From positions 1 to 64,000 of the forward strand of contig NZ_QLLY01000016.1 in the NCBI RefSeq assembly GCF_003259365.1: a stretch of DNA of 64,000 bases, given 5' to 3'. Below are positions 1-7,362 of the stretch, piece by piece. How positions within the stretch are numbered: the stretch's first letter is position 1; every line of letters starts with the position of its first letter. The notes below the pieces were generated by a model, which worked only from the letters and a program-made list of their open reading frames with translations, did no database searches and was not told the origin of the DNA. The position numbers and the translations under genes were made by a program. The DNA is from Streptomyces sp. PsTaAH-137. Lineage in GTDB: Bacteria; Actinomycetota; Actinomycetes; Streptomycetales; Streptomycetaceae.

Positions 1-117
1 GACGTTCACGAGCTGATGGGTCTGCTCGCCGACGTACGCGACGGACACGAGCCGGACGCCGAACTCGCCCGGTACCTGCTGGCGAACCTCACCGGTCGGG
101 TGCCGTCAGCCAGCTGA
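1..117 (+). CDS. C-terminal end of an unidentified protein
   Basis: An open frame enters from the left window edge and stops at TGA 115-117, giving the last 38 residues. They are moderately acidic and probably helical (DVHELMGLLADVRDG, then ELARYLLANLTGRV). Codon use is typical Streptomyces with high GC at third positions, so I take it as real. Too little is left to assign a family. It precedes the tRNA-like gene on the same strand by 36 bases. Confidence 0.6.
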   Translation, partial: DVHELMGLLADVRDGHEPDAELARYLLANLTGRVPSAS

Positions 118-153
118 CACCTCTGGACGCAGCGCCTAGAGTTCGGGATGGGG

Positions 154-228
154 CGGGGCGTAGCGCAGAGGTCGACGCGCGCGGTCTCCAGAACCGCGAG
201 GACGCCGGTTCGAATCCGGTCGCCCCGC
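154..228 (+). tRNA. tRNA-Trp-like gene, anticodon CCA
   Basis: The sequence folds as a cloverleaf. The acceptor is CGGGGCG (154-160) with CGCCCCG (221-227). The D arm is GCGC/GCGC around a 10-base loop. The anticodon stem is GCGGT/ACCGC with loop CTCCAGA (186-192), anticodon CCA at 188-190. The T stem is GCCGG/CCGGT with loop TTCGAAT. Oddities: there is no base between the D stem and the anticodon stem, CCA is not encoded, and pairing continues to 10 bp because 151-160 is fully complementary to 221-230. It may be an accessory or degenerate tRNA-Trp. It marks the left edge of the mobile-element-rich region. Confidence 0.7.
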
Positions 229-256
229 CCTCCCTCCGCTGCGGTCATCCCCGCAG

Positions 257-469
257 TCAGGCCGCCTCGTAGTGGTGCGCGCGTCCACCCCGCCATAGCA
301 CCCACGCCGGATCGTCAAGCAGCGTTTCGGCATCCTCCAGCCCAGCCCGCCGCAGGAACTCGATTACGTCCGCATCGAAGTGGGCGAGGCCGAGGATCCA
401 CCCGCGTGCGGGGACCCGTCGGCCGCCGGTACCGAGCGGCGGGTAGACGACTAACGGTGCACGGCCCAT
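257..469 (-). CDS. small hypothetical protein
   Basis: A 70-residue frame on the minus strand reads GWILGLAHFDADVIEFLRRA, then AETLLDDPAWVLWRG, and ends in HHYEAA. Aromatic and acidic spacing and codon use look like a real globular protein, but I do not recognise the family. ATG 467-469 is chosen because the same frame continues to 628 and a longer start would overlap the small plus-strand gene at 580. The upstream extension still has some coding character, so the start is uncertain. Confidence 0.5.
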   Translation of the reverse strand: MGRAPLVVYPPLGTGGRRVPARGWILGLAHFDADVIEFLRRAGLEDAETLLDDPAWVLWRGGRAHHYEAA

Positions 470-579
470 GCTTCCAAGGTGAGTCGCATCCGGGGCGCTC
501 GCATCCGGAACTACCCGCGTGGCGCAGGCGTCGAGTAGGGCATGACGAAGAGCGGCGGCGCGCGGTGAGGGATGCTCTG

Positions 580-723
580 ATGTTCGGTGAAGGACTGCTC
601 GGCATGGCGCTGCTGGCGGTCGTTCCAACCATCGTCGGCGCGGCGATCATCTGTTCCCTTGTTGGACTGACCGTGTGGGCGACAGCTCCGATCCGTAGGC
701 GCAGGCGTTCGGGCGACAGCTAG
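580..723 (+). CDS. 47-residue single-pass membrane peptide
   Basis: ATG 580 is preceded by GAGGG at about 8 bases. The product begins MFGEGLLGMALLAVVPTIVG, continues hydrophobic to about residue 36, then ends in an Arg-rich tail (PIRRRRRSGDS). This predicts one or two membrane segments with a cytoplasmic positive end. No family is recognised. It lies just upstream of the CPCC-protein gene on the same strand. Confidence 0.4.
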   Translation: MFGEGLLGMALLAVVPTIVGAAIICSLVGLTVWATAPIRRRRRSGDS

Positions 724-758
724 GCCGTTTATTGTGGATCACTCCGGGGAGCGGGACG

Positions 759-1088
759 ATGGCGGCCATGGTCTCTGACGAAACGCCCGTCCATTCCGCG
801 AACCACGCCGTGAACGACCTCATCGCGTGCCCATGCTGCTTCCAGCGAACGTTGGAGGAGCGGGCAAACTTCGAGATCTGTCCAGAGTGCGGCTGGGAGG
901 ACGACGGGCAGGATGATGCGGACGCTCACGTTGTCCGGGGTGGTCCCAACGGTCGGCTGAGCTTGGCGCAGGCCCGGTTGGACTACCTGGAAGAAGTCGC
1001 CGCGGGAACCGATGAGTCCATGACACGCGGTGGCGACGGGCTGTGGTTGTCAGAAGCACGGCGCCAGGTTCCGGACGTGGCTGATTAG
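759..1088 (+). CDS. CPCC-type cysteine-rich protein
   Basis: About 109 residues carrying two Cys pairs, CPCC then CPEC (IACPCCFQRTLEERANFEIC, followed by PECGWEDDGQDD). This is the signature of the small Cys_rich_CPCC family, presumed metal-binding knuckles of unknown role. The family motif GGPNGRLSLAQAR follows. ATG 759 is chosen because it follows a GGGAGCGGG stretch; TTG 732 and ATG 768 are alternatives. The IS5 element begins 19 bases after its stop, so transcription downstream is interrupted there. Confidence 0.75.
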   Translation: MAAMVSDETPVHSANHAVNDLIACPCCFQRTLEERANFEICPECGWEDDGQDDADAHVVRGGPNGRLSLAQARLDYLEEVAAGTDESMTRGGDGLWLSEARRQVPDVAD

Positions 1089-1107
1089 GACAGCGTCCAG
1101 TGACCCT

Positions 1108-1983
1108 GGTTCTCGTTGTCAGATCATGCCGTTGACCGATGTGCAATGGGCGCGGATCGAACCGCTGCTTCCGGACCGGGCACCGAAACGGGGTGGCCGG
1201 TGGCGGGATCATCGTCAGGTGATCGACGCGATCGCCTTCAAGTTCCAGACCGGCATCCAGTGGGTCCACCTGCCACAGGAGTACGGCAACTGGCGAGGCG
1301 TTTATAACCGGCTACGGATGTGGGCCCTCGACGGGACCTGGGAGCGGGCGTTCACCGCGCTGGTGGCAAAGGCCGATGCCGAGGAGGACCTGAACTGGGT
1401 CGTGTCGGTGGACTCCACGATCGTACGAGCTCACCAGCATGCGGCCGGGGCCCGCAAAAAGGGGTCCCGGCCGATGAACCGGCAGATCACGCCATAGGCC
1501 GCTCCCGCGGCGGACTGACCACCAAGATTCATCTCGCGGCCGACGACCGCTGCCGGCCCCTCGTTTTCGTCCTCACCGCCGGCCAGGCCGGTGACGCACC
1601 CGCCTTCGCGGACGTCATGGCCTGTCTGCGCGTACCCCGACGGCGCGGACGACCGCGCACCCGACCGGACGTAGTCCTGGCCGACAAGGCCTACTCCTCA
1701 CGCGCCATCCGCGAGCACCTACGCAGGCGCGATATCCGAGCGGTGATCCCCGTCCCAGCGGACCAGGAGGGCCATCGGCTCCGACGAGGCAGCCGGGGCG
1801 GCAGACCGCCCGCCTTCGACCGCGAGTCCTACAAACAGCGCAACACCGTCGAACGGTGTATCAACCGACTCAAGCAATGGCGTGGCGTTGCCACACGCTA
1901 CGAGAAGACCGCAACCATCTACCTCGCCGAACTCCACGGCGCAGGAATCTTCCTCTGGTCGGCCCGGTGATCCAAACGAGACC
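1108..1983 (+). mobile_element. IS5-family insertion sequence
   Basis: About 876 bp. Imperfect terminal inverted repeats are visible: left GGTTCTCGTTGTCAGATCA from 1108, right (reverse complement ending at 1983) GGTCTCGTTTGGATCA. Size and a transposase encoded in two overlapping frames fit IS5-family members that use ribosomal frameshifting. A target-site duplication could not be identified with confidence. Confidence 0.75.
1126..1970 (+). CDS. IS5-family transposase, two frames joined by -1 frameshift
   Basis: Frame 1 (1126-1497) starts MPLTDVQWARIEPLLPDR and carries the family N-terminus and the first DDE Asp region (WVVSVDSTIVRAHQH). Frame 2 ends at 1970 and holds RSRGGLTTKIHLAADDR, VVLADKAYSS and NTVERCINRLKQWRG, the catalytic C-terminal half. 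The frames overlap at a run of A5G4 (1456-1464), a plausible slippery site; a -1 slip gives continuous family-like sequence across ARKKGVPADEP. This is the usual IS5/IS427-type programmed arrangement rather than a mutation, so the element may be active. Confidence 0.75.
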
Positions 1984-2150
1984 GCCTAGGCGCTGCAGTC
2001 TGAGTGCTCCCATGCCGCGGCTCAGGGGCAGGGTCTCGCTGCTCTGGCGCGGCCCTGATGTCTGCGGCTGGTGTCGCACGACACAGCGGCCGGCGCCGTG
2101 TCGCGCGACACCCGAAGACGGCCACTTGATGTCAGCCCAATGCTCGTGGA

Positions 2151-3056
2151 TCAGATGGTCACGACGATTTTCCCGCGTACGTGCCCGTACTCGGAGGCTG
2201 CGTGCGCCTTCGCGATCTCCTCCAGCGGATAGAGCTTCTCGATGCGCGGCGTATAGCGGCCTTCTGCGCCGAGGCGTGCAGCCTCGGCCAGGAGCCTGGG
2301 GTCGTTGACCGCATTGGCCACCCGGACGCCCAGACGCTGGGCGTTCATGTGGTCCGCGACTGTCACGACGCGGTCCAGACCGCCCGCGATCTCGACAAGG
2401 TCGGGCAGGGAGCCGGAGGCGGCGACGTCGAGAACCAGGTCGATCCCCTGCGGGGCCAGCTCGGCGAGGCGCTCGGACAGGCCCGCGCCGTAGGTGACGG
2501 GAATCGCTCCGAGGGAGGTGAGGTAGGCGTGGTTGCGTTCGCTGGCCGTCCCGATCACTGTGGCTCCGAGCGCGTGGGCGATCTCGACAGCCGCGCCTCC
2601 TACGCCGCCGGCCGCGCCTTCGATCAGTAGCGTGCGGCCTTCCAGGGACCCGAGCGTCTTCAGTCCGCCCAGTGCCGTCACGGATGCCAGGCCCGCGGCG
2701 GCGGCTTCGTTGTCGCTCCAGTTCGCGGGTGTGGGAGCCCATGCAGACAGCAGGGCCAGCTCGGCAGAAGCGCCCGTCACTCCGCCGAGGCCGAAGACGC
2801 GGTCCCCGATGCTGATCGAGTCGACGCCGGCACCGACCTGGTCCACCACGCCGGCAGCGTCGCGGCCAGGGATCGCGGGCAGATCGACCGGCAGGAAGTC
2901 ACGCACCGACCCGTCGCGCACCTTCCAGTCGACGGGATTGACGCTGGCCGCCGTGACCCGGACGCGGATTTCTCCTGGACCGGGCGACGGGTCGGGGGCC
3001 TGCTCGATGACGAGGGTGTCCGTGCTGCCGTACTCGTGGTAGCGGGCTGCGCGCAT
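2151..3056 (-). CDS. NADPH:quinone oxidoreductase-like MDR dehydrogenase
   Basis: 301 residues of the zinc-independent medium-chain dehydrogenase/quinone oxidoreductase family. The N-terminal GroES-like domain contains ASVNPVDWKVRDG and IPGRDAAGVVDQVG. The Rossmann domain has the nucleotide-binding loop LLIEGAAGGVGGAAVEIA near residues 145-160. The C-terminal LEEIAKAHAASEYGHVRGKI is typical. No structural zinc Cys cluster is seen. It would reduce quinones or enones with NADPH in the cytosol. It is divergent from a MerR regulator and has a MerR-type 19-bp-spacer promoter, so it is probably that regulator's target. Confidence 0.9.
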   Translation of the reverse strand: MRAARYHEYGSTDTLVIEQAPDPSPGPGEIRVRVTAASVNPVDWKVRDGSVRDFLPVDLPAIPGRDAAGVVDQVGAGVDSISIGDRVFGLGGVTGASAELALLSAWAPTPANWSDNEAAAAGLASVTALGGLKTLGSLEGRTLLIEGAAGGVGGAAVEIAHALGATVIGTASERNHAYLTSLGAIPVTYGAGLSERLAELAPQGIDLVLDVAASGSLPDLVEIAGGLDRVVTVADHMNAQRLGVRVANAVNDPRLLAEAARLGAEGRYTPRIEKLYPLEEIAKAHAASEYGHVRGKIVVTI

Positions 3057-3107
3057 GATGACCTGCCTTATCGGTGCGAATGGCTATGAATGCCCTGGAA
3101 CCCGTTA

Positions 3108-3138
3108 CGCTAAAACCTGACGCTGACGTGAGGTGCAA
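3108..3138 (-). promoter_or_regulatory. MerR-type long-spacer promoter of the oxidoreductase
   Basis: On the minus strand, -35 TTGCAC (3138-3133) and -10 TTAGCG (3113-3108) are separated by 19 bases, the long spacer characteristic of MerR-family-activated promoters. The spacer holds an imperfect dyad, CCTCACGTC/AGCGTCAGG. It lies about 50 bases upstream of the oxidoreductase ATG and next to the divergent merR-like gene. Confidence 0.65.
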
Positions 3139-3170
3139 GTCCGGGCGACGACCGGGAGCAAGGGAGAGCC

Positions 3171-3617
3171 ATGAGGATCGGCGAGGTGGCCCGGAGGTCC
3201 GGCGTGAGCGTGCGTGCGCTGCGTTACTACGAGGAGCGCGACCTGCTGCGGGCCGACCGCAGTTCAGGAGGTCAGCGTCAGTACCCGGACTCTGCGGTCG
3301 GGCAGGTTGATCTGATTCAGCAGCTGTTCGCTGCCGGGTTGCCGAGCAGGTCGGTACGGGAGGTGCTGCGCTGCGTCAATGCCGGCTCGGTGGCTCCGGG
3401 ACTTCTGGATCAGTTGGAGAGCGAACGAGCACGGATCAGCGAGCGGATCGCCGGCCTCGTCACCGCGCGCGAGCGGCTCGACCAGGTGATCGCCACCACA
3501 CGCAATCCTCCGCCCGAATGCCGTCACGAGCAGGCGTCGGGGCCCCGACCGACAACTATGCAGCCGATTGACGACCGAACGCCTCCCATTCCACCGCAGA
3601 GCGCCGTGGTCCGCTGA
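3171..3617 (+). CDS. MerR-family transcriptional regulator
   Basis: 148 residues. The winged HTH at residues 1-70 is canonical (MRIGEVARRSGVSVRALRYY, then EERDLLRADRSSGGQRQY). A coiled-coil dimer helix follows (LLDQLESERARISERIAGL). The C-terminal 40 residues are Pro/Arg-rich and lack an obvious Cys metal site. AGGGAGAG precedes the ATG closely. Divergent pairing with the quinone oxidoreductase suggests control of a redox or electrophile response; the effector is unknown. Confidence 0.88.
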   Translation: MRIGEVARRSGVSVRALRYYEERDLLRADRSSGGQRQYPDSAVGQVDLIQQLFAAGLPSRSVREVLRCVNAGSVAPGLLDQLESERARISERIAGLVTARERLDQVIATTRNPPPECRHEQASGPRPTTMQPIDDRTPPIPPQSAVVR

Positions 3618-3734
3618 TCTATGCACTTAATGGTCGGCTCCTCCCACGTCAGGACCCTTAAGAACGGCTAACACAATGAGGTGCATCGCCCCTGGTGGCC
3701 CTGCCTGACAGGGCAGTTGGACGTGGTCCGGGCC

Positions 3735-3996
3735 GTGGGGAATTCACCGTGGATCGTGCCGGACGACCTCTAGGCGCGGAACCGCCGCTTCTACCGAAGA
3801 AGCAGCGGCGGTTCCGCTACCCCGGACTGGCAGATCGCCCGCGCCCTTCGCAGATGCTGTGGCAGCGGTGCTGCCGGGCCGAACCCATGACCTGACGGCC
3901 GTCCGCACCCACAGGATCCTCCGAACCTGCGAGCGCAAGGGTGTCCCGGTCCTCGCCGACATGGATCAGTGTTATCTAGGTCGGAAGCTGACCTAG
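3735..3996 (+). pseudogene. remnant of a DDE (IS5-type) transposase
   Basis: Fragments of one transposase persist in different frames. WIVPDDL then a stop is followed in another frame by PLLPKKQRRFRYPG (about 3790-3830). Later, LPGRTHDLTAVRTHRI and CERKGVPVLADM run to a stop at 3994-3996. The central DDE region is missing and at least one frameshift is present. It is IS debris. A CTAGTGC-type repeat lies 117 bases downstream and may be an end of the same element. The flanking 3618-3734 and 3997-4112 contain no gene I can support. Confidence 0.6.
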
Positions 3997-4112
3997 CTCG
4001 CGCCTACCGTCGCTGCTGGCAGACAACATCGGCATAAGGACCACGATGCCCGAGCAGACCAGCCCGCCACGTCCCGTGCCGGACAGCAATCGAATGATCC
4101 GAAAGAAACGCC

Positions 4113-4136
4113 CTAGTGCTGTGACCGAGAAGGTTC
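4113..4136 (+). repeat. CTAGTGC repeat, copy 1 (possible IS end)
   Basis: 24-base repeat beginning CTAGTGCTGTGACCG. It matches 22 of 24 bases, inverted, with 4914-4891, and also resembles the direct copy starting at 4875. The two inverted copies flank the gene at 4183-4878. The CTAG end and inverted layout suggest ends of an insertion sequence or MITE. Confidence 0.55.
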
Positions 4137-4182
4137 ACCGGGTCTCTGAAGCTGTTTAGGCCTGGACCCGTAGCCTGGCCGG

Positions 4183-4878
4183 ATGCCCGATGACATCCTT
4201 GCCGCGTGGCCCCTGGCTCCTGCCTCGGAGGCTGACTGGCTTGCCGACCTCGCCCAGGATGACGGCCTCACCGGCTACGAGGCGCCCGGACGCCCCGATG
4301 CCGCCTGGGTACTCGGCGGCATGTATGAGCGCGGGGAAGCCGCCGAGGATTCGCTCAACCACGAGCAGAGCCGGGACGAGCACCCCGGCCCGGGGTGGCA
4401 GCGGCTGCGCTGGGCGGAGCTGGCTGCTCGAATCGGTGATCCAGTCGTACCGCAGGGTCTATACCCCTGTTACCACTGCTTTCCCTCCGCGAAAGAGGCA
4501 GAAATTCGGCCCGGCTCCATCGAGTGGCCCGCCGAGGGCAGCCTCGACAGACCGACATGGGACCAGCTGATCCGCTTCCTTACGGAGCACAGCCCCCAGG
4601 GAACCGACACACCTTGTCTGGCGTACTACAACCCGATCATCGCGCGAGATTTTGAGATCGGGCGGGTTCGCTTCGGGCGCCTGGGCGACGCCCAGAGCCT
4701 CTTCGACAACCCGGAGATCTGGTACACCCCCTCCAACCTGTGGGCCGCTGACCACTCCTGGGTCGTCTGCACCGACTACGACCTCTGGGGCACCAAGGTC
4801 TGCGGCCCCCACTCGCTCGTCGAAGCGCTGCTCACGGACCCTGAGCTCGAAGCCGTCCGCCTCCCTTGGACCAGCTAG
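4183..4878 (+). CDS. conserved hypothetical protein within CTAG repeats
   Basis: 231 residues, MPDDILAAWPLAPASEADW and onward, acidic, with many Trp and Tyr residues (EIWYTPSNLWAADHSWVVCT, DYDLWGTKVCG). No signal peptide or membrane segment is present. Codon use is normal for Streptomyces. I do not recognise the family. The stop codon TAG (4876-4878) is supplied by the CTAG of the downstream repeat, so the original C-terminus may have been slightly longer. Inverted repeats at 4113 and 4914 bracket it, so it may be passenger cargo. Confidence 0.65.
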   Translation: MPDDILAAWPLAPASEADWLADLAQDDGLTGYEAPGRPDAAWVLGGMYERGEAAEDSLNHEQSRDEHPGPGWQRLRWAELAARIGDPVVPQGLYPCYHCFPSAKEAEIRPGSIEWPAEGSLDRPTWDQLIRFLTEHSPQGTDTPCLAYYNPIIARDFEIGRVRFGRLGDAQSLFDNPEIWYTPSNLWAADHSWVVCTDYDLWGTKVCGPHSLVEALLTDPELEAVRLPWTS

Positions 4879-4914
4879 TGCATTGACCGCGAACGTTCCC
4901 GGTCACAGCACTAG
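4875..4914. repeat. palindromic pair of CTAGTGC repeats
   Basis: Two CTAGTGC-type ends face each other. The arms CTAGTGC/GCACTAG and TGACCG/CGGTCA enclose CGAACGTTCC. This forms a 40-base near-perfect hairpin that could act as a terminator, and it looks like two IS or MITE ends abutted. Related ends occur at 4113 and at 20889-20990. Confidence 0.6.
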
Positions 4915-4955
4915 CGAACATCACAGGGCTGCCCTGCGGCACCCGAGGAGGCGCT

Positions 4956-5174
4956 CTACTGGTTTCTCTTGCGGCGTTGTCCCACCCAGCTGCCGACGGC
5001 GAGAACGAGCACGGTGAACACCGCGAGGCCCACAACTTCGGCGACGATCAGCGGTGAGATCAACGCTCCGACGATGACGACGGCCAAGGTGATCAGGACA
5101 CCGATGACCACGTGCCCATGGACGTGAATGCGACGCTGCGGCTCCTCCCACGGCCGCTGCTCGTGGAAAGTCAT
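4956..5174 (-). CDS. small two-helix membrane protein
   Basis: 72 residues. A short polar N-terminus (MTFHEQRPWEEPQRR) is followed by about 42 hydrophobic residues forming two membrane segments (VVIGVLITLAVVIVGALI and VVGLAVFTVLVLAVGSWVG), then a basic tail QRRKRNQ. AGGAGGTG lies just upstream of the ATG on the minus strand. Function unknown. Confidence 0.6.
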   Translation of the reverse strand: MTFHEQRPWEEPQRRIHVHGHVVIGVLITLAVVIVGALISPLIVAEVVGLAVFTVLVLAVGSWVGQRRKRNQ

Positions 5175-5318
5175 GACGCACCTCCTGAAATAAGGGGTCC
5201 TGCCTCCAGAGTCCGCGCGTCGGCCCGGGTTCGCGCGGTGGCTCGCGCACCGTCGACGAGAGCCATGGCGGTACCGCGCACGTCTCTGGCGATCCTGCGG
5301 TGCACCATCGCATTACGC

Positions 5319-5333
5319 CACCGGTTTCCGGTG
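5319..5333 (+). promoter_or_regulatory. palindromic operator of the toxin-antitoxin pair
   Basis: CACCGGTTTCCGGTG is a perfect 6-bp inverted repeat with a 3-base centre. It is followed at once by a TAAAAT -10-like hexamer (5336-5341) and then the antitoxin ATG at 5348. This is the position expected for antitoxin autoregulation, by analogy with type II toxin-antitoxin loci. Confidence 0.55.
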
Positions 5334-5347
5334 TCTAAAATGGTGTC

Positions 5348-5545
5348 ATGACGGTGACCTCGATGACACTCCGTGTTCCTGATGAGCTGGCCCCCTCGAT
5401 CCGGCAGGCCGCTGCCGCGGCAGGGCTGAGCATGAACGCCTACATCGTCCGTGCCGCCCGCCGCGCAGCCACGCTGGATGCCGCTCAGCAGCTCGCGGCG
5501 CTCGGCCTGGGCCAAGACCTCGCGGGTGAGGGCGACGCCCTGTGA
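5348..5545 (+). CDS. ribbon-helix-helix antitoxin
   Basis: 65 residues. MTLRVPDELAPSIRQAAAAA and GLSMNAYIVRAARRA give the beta strand and two helices of an Arc/CopG-type ribbon-helix-helix DNA-binding domain. The acidic tail (LAGEGDAL) would contact the toxin. Its stop overlaps the GTG start of the downstream toxin-like gene, giving translational coupling. A palindrome lies 15 bases upstream. Confidence 0.75.
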   Translation: MTVTSMTLRVPDELAPSIRQAAAAAGLSMNAYIVRAARRAATLDAAQQLAALGLGQDLAGEGDAL

Positions 5546-5853
5546 GTCAGGAGATCAAGCGCGGCGAGGTCTGGACCCTGACCGACGGCCGGGACGTCCT
5601 CGTCGTCACCCTCACCGGCCTCGACGAGGCCTACGGCGCGGTCCTGGCGATCGTCCTGCATCCGCCCGGCCGCTACCCCGACACCGCCATGTCGGTCGAG
5701 ATCACTGCTCCGGTGCACTGCACCGCCGTCGCCGTGAACCTCCAGCAACTGGCGACCGGAACCCGCTTCAAGGGCGCCACCCACCGCGGCACCGTCGAAC
5801 CGACCGTGATGGCCCGCGTGGACCAGGCGCTGCGCGCCGTCCTCGACCTCTGA
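5542..5853 (+). CDS. MazF/PemK-like toxin
   Basis: 103 residues, starting GTG within the antitoxin stop. The N-terminal IKRGEVWTLTDGRDVLVVTL matches the SH3-like MazF/PemK start (RGEVW). The fold pattern continues through YGAVLAIVLHPPGRYPDT and VNLQQLATGTRFKG. Members are usually endoribonucleases neutralised by the antitoxin; catalytic residues are not obvious here, so activity is inferred from family and operon. The module repeat (copy A) begins at its stop codon. Confidence 0.65.
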   Translation: MSQEIKRGEVWTLTDGRDVLVVTLTGLDEAYGAVLAIVLHPPGRYPDTAMSVEITAPVHCTAVAVNLQQLATGTRFKGATHRGTVEPTVMARVDQALRAVLDL

Positions 5854-6470
5854 CCAACCACTGACCTTCTGGGGAGGGACGACAGGTACCGGATGGCAAT
5901 CATGAGTTCGGGAAGTTCGGGGCGCTGAGCATCAAGGGCCATGAGGCCGTCGCGCGCCAGCTCGATGCGCTCGCCGGATTCATCGCGACGCCCATCACCG
6001 CGCGCGGTGGCCTGATGGCTCGCCTGGACTACCTCACGTTTTCCGACCGGGCCCGCCAGGCCGCGAGGGGAGCCGGCCTCACGGTCACCGACCGCACCCT
6101 GAGAGCGTGGCTGGACGGCAAGCGCACCCCCACCAGGCAGAACCTGAACCGCATCGACCGCGCCTACAAGGCGGTACGGCGGCAGAACGTCGCCCGGCAT
6201 CTGTTGCAGCGCCTGAACAAGGCGGGTCGCGGCACCCGGGTCGAGTTCCACCCCCTGAATCAGTCGCAGGTGAACCGGCCGCACGTGCGCGCCATCTCCT
6301 TTCGCATGCTGAACGTCCGCAGGTGGGATGCCGTGGTGAACGCGTGGGCTGATGACGATGACGACGCGCTCGACCACGCCTGGTTCGACGACGTCGCCGC
6401 TGACCTCGGCTCCGACTACGGCTCCTACGAGTACGTGACGAACATCGGCTTCGCCGCCTGACCTCCGGGG
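5852..6470 (+). repeat. module repeat copy A, HTH-like gene
   Basis: About 610 bp aligns with 22105-22724 at a constant offset of 16,253 bases with no net indel and high identity. It begins at GACCAACCACTGACCTTCTG and covers the complete HTH-like gene. Identity breaks just after the gene's stop. Confidence 0.85.
6015..6461 (+). CDS. HTH-like protein, N-terminally shortened copy
   Basis: 148 residues, nearly identical to residues 44-191 of the copy at 22139-22714. The segment GLTVTDRTLRAWLDGKRTPT resembles a Cro/C1-type or terminus-associated helix-turn-helix, followed by a basic region (VRRQNVARHLLQRLNKAGRG). The frame is open further upstream, but the ATG used by the other copy is GTA here and no in-frame start replaces it. 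ATG 6015 is the first usable start, with only a weak GGTGG upstream. It may be non-functional. Specific role unknown. Confidence 0.55.
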   Translation: MARLDYLTFSDRARQAARGAGLTVTDRTLRAWLDGKRTPTRQNLNRIDRAYKAVRRQNVARHLLQRLNKAGRGTRVEFHPLNQSQVNRPHVRAISFRMLNVRRWDAVVNAWADDDDDALDHAWFDDVAADLGSDYGSYEYVTNIGFAA

Positions 6471-6554
6471 GGTGCCTCTATGTCTTTGGCCAAGCGGGTG
6501 GGCGGCGTTGGCCCGGGGGTCGATCATCCGAGCGGGGCATGAGACTGTCTGGTC

Positions 6555-6968
6555 GTGGCGGAGATGATGAGTGGGTTGGAGTCGGCCTTGGCTGAGGCGT
6601 CGTCTCCGTCGTGGCCGCTGCGTGTTCGTGGCGGGCGTGACCTTGCTTCCTTCGCTGATTTTCCCGAGGCTGCGGACGCGTTGGTGGGACTGTTGCTGGA
6701 CGTCGAGGACACAGCGGTGACCCGGCAGACTGCAGAGGCGCTGGCCCGAGTAGGGACGGTGGCCGCCGTAAGGCTCATTGCTCTCGCGGTTGCCGAGGCC
6801 GACGACCAGCAGGCTGACTGGCTGCAGACGGGACTGAATGACGCGCTCGTGAGGTCAGGCGGTGTGCTCGACATCGCAGCGATCTGCGGGCAGCTCGCTC
6901 AGGAGCAGGAAGAAGATGTCCGGCGGGGTGCCGCGGAGGTCTCGGTATGGATGGACGGGCCGCAGTGA
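6555..6968 (+). CDS. HEAT-like repeat protein
   Basis: 137 residues, GTG start. Alternating helical segments LASFADFPEAADALVGLLLD, TRQTAEALARVGTVAAVRLI and AALVRSGG-like patterns look like two or three HEAT/armadillo repeats. No catalytic motif is seen. It occupies the position held in module copy B by the membrane coiled-coil gene. Its end runs into the last few codons of that lost gene (a VIVLSARRASS-like tail remains untranslated at about 6967-7000), showing replacement or recombination. Confidence 0.6.
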   Translation: MAEMMSGLESALAEASSPSWPLRVRGGRDLASFADFPEAADALVGLLLDVEDTAVTRQTAEALARVGTVAAVRLIALAVAEADDQQADWLQTGLNDALVRSGGVLDIAAICGQLAQEQEEDVRRGAAEVSVWMDGPQ

Positions 6969-7362
6969 TCGTTCTGTCCGCCCGCCGCGCCTCCAGTTGA
7001 GACCCGGCCGGGGTGCCCTCTCGCCAGCGCAGGCGTGTCACTGTGACGGTGGGGTGCCTGGTCGTCCCGGCCTCGACTTCCGCAACCAGGCCCGCGCTCA
7101 TCGTCGTGTATTCGTCTCCGTCGTCCACCCGCGAGCGCCCGCCGGTCCCGGACGTCGCGGTGTGTCGGGCCACCTCCAGGGCGACCTGCGCGGGCACGGC
7201 CCGGGACAGCACGGTGCGTCCGTCAGGCAGCCGGAGCGCGAGCCGCCGCGGCCGCGCAGCAGGGCCGACGTACCCGACCACTGCGGGTCAGTCGTCTCGC
7301 TGTGCCGCACCTTCTGAAAGACCCTGACACCGCCCCGGTACGGGCTGGCCGCGCGCTTGGCG
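6963..7362 (+). repeat. module repeat copy A, ligase C-terminus
   Basis: About 400 bp aligns with 23701-24100 at an offset of 16,738 bases. It covers the tail of a membrane protein gene and the C-terminal third of a minus-strand DNA ligase. Compared with copy B it has a 1-base loss in the ligase near 7285 and a 1-base gain near 7021. Confidence 0.85.
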
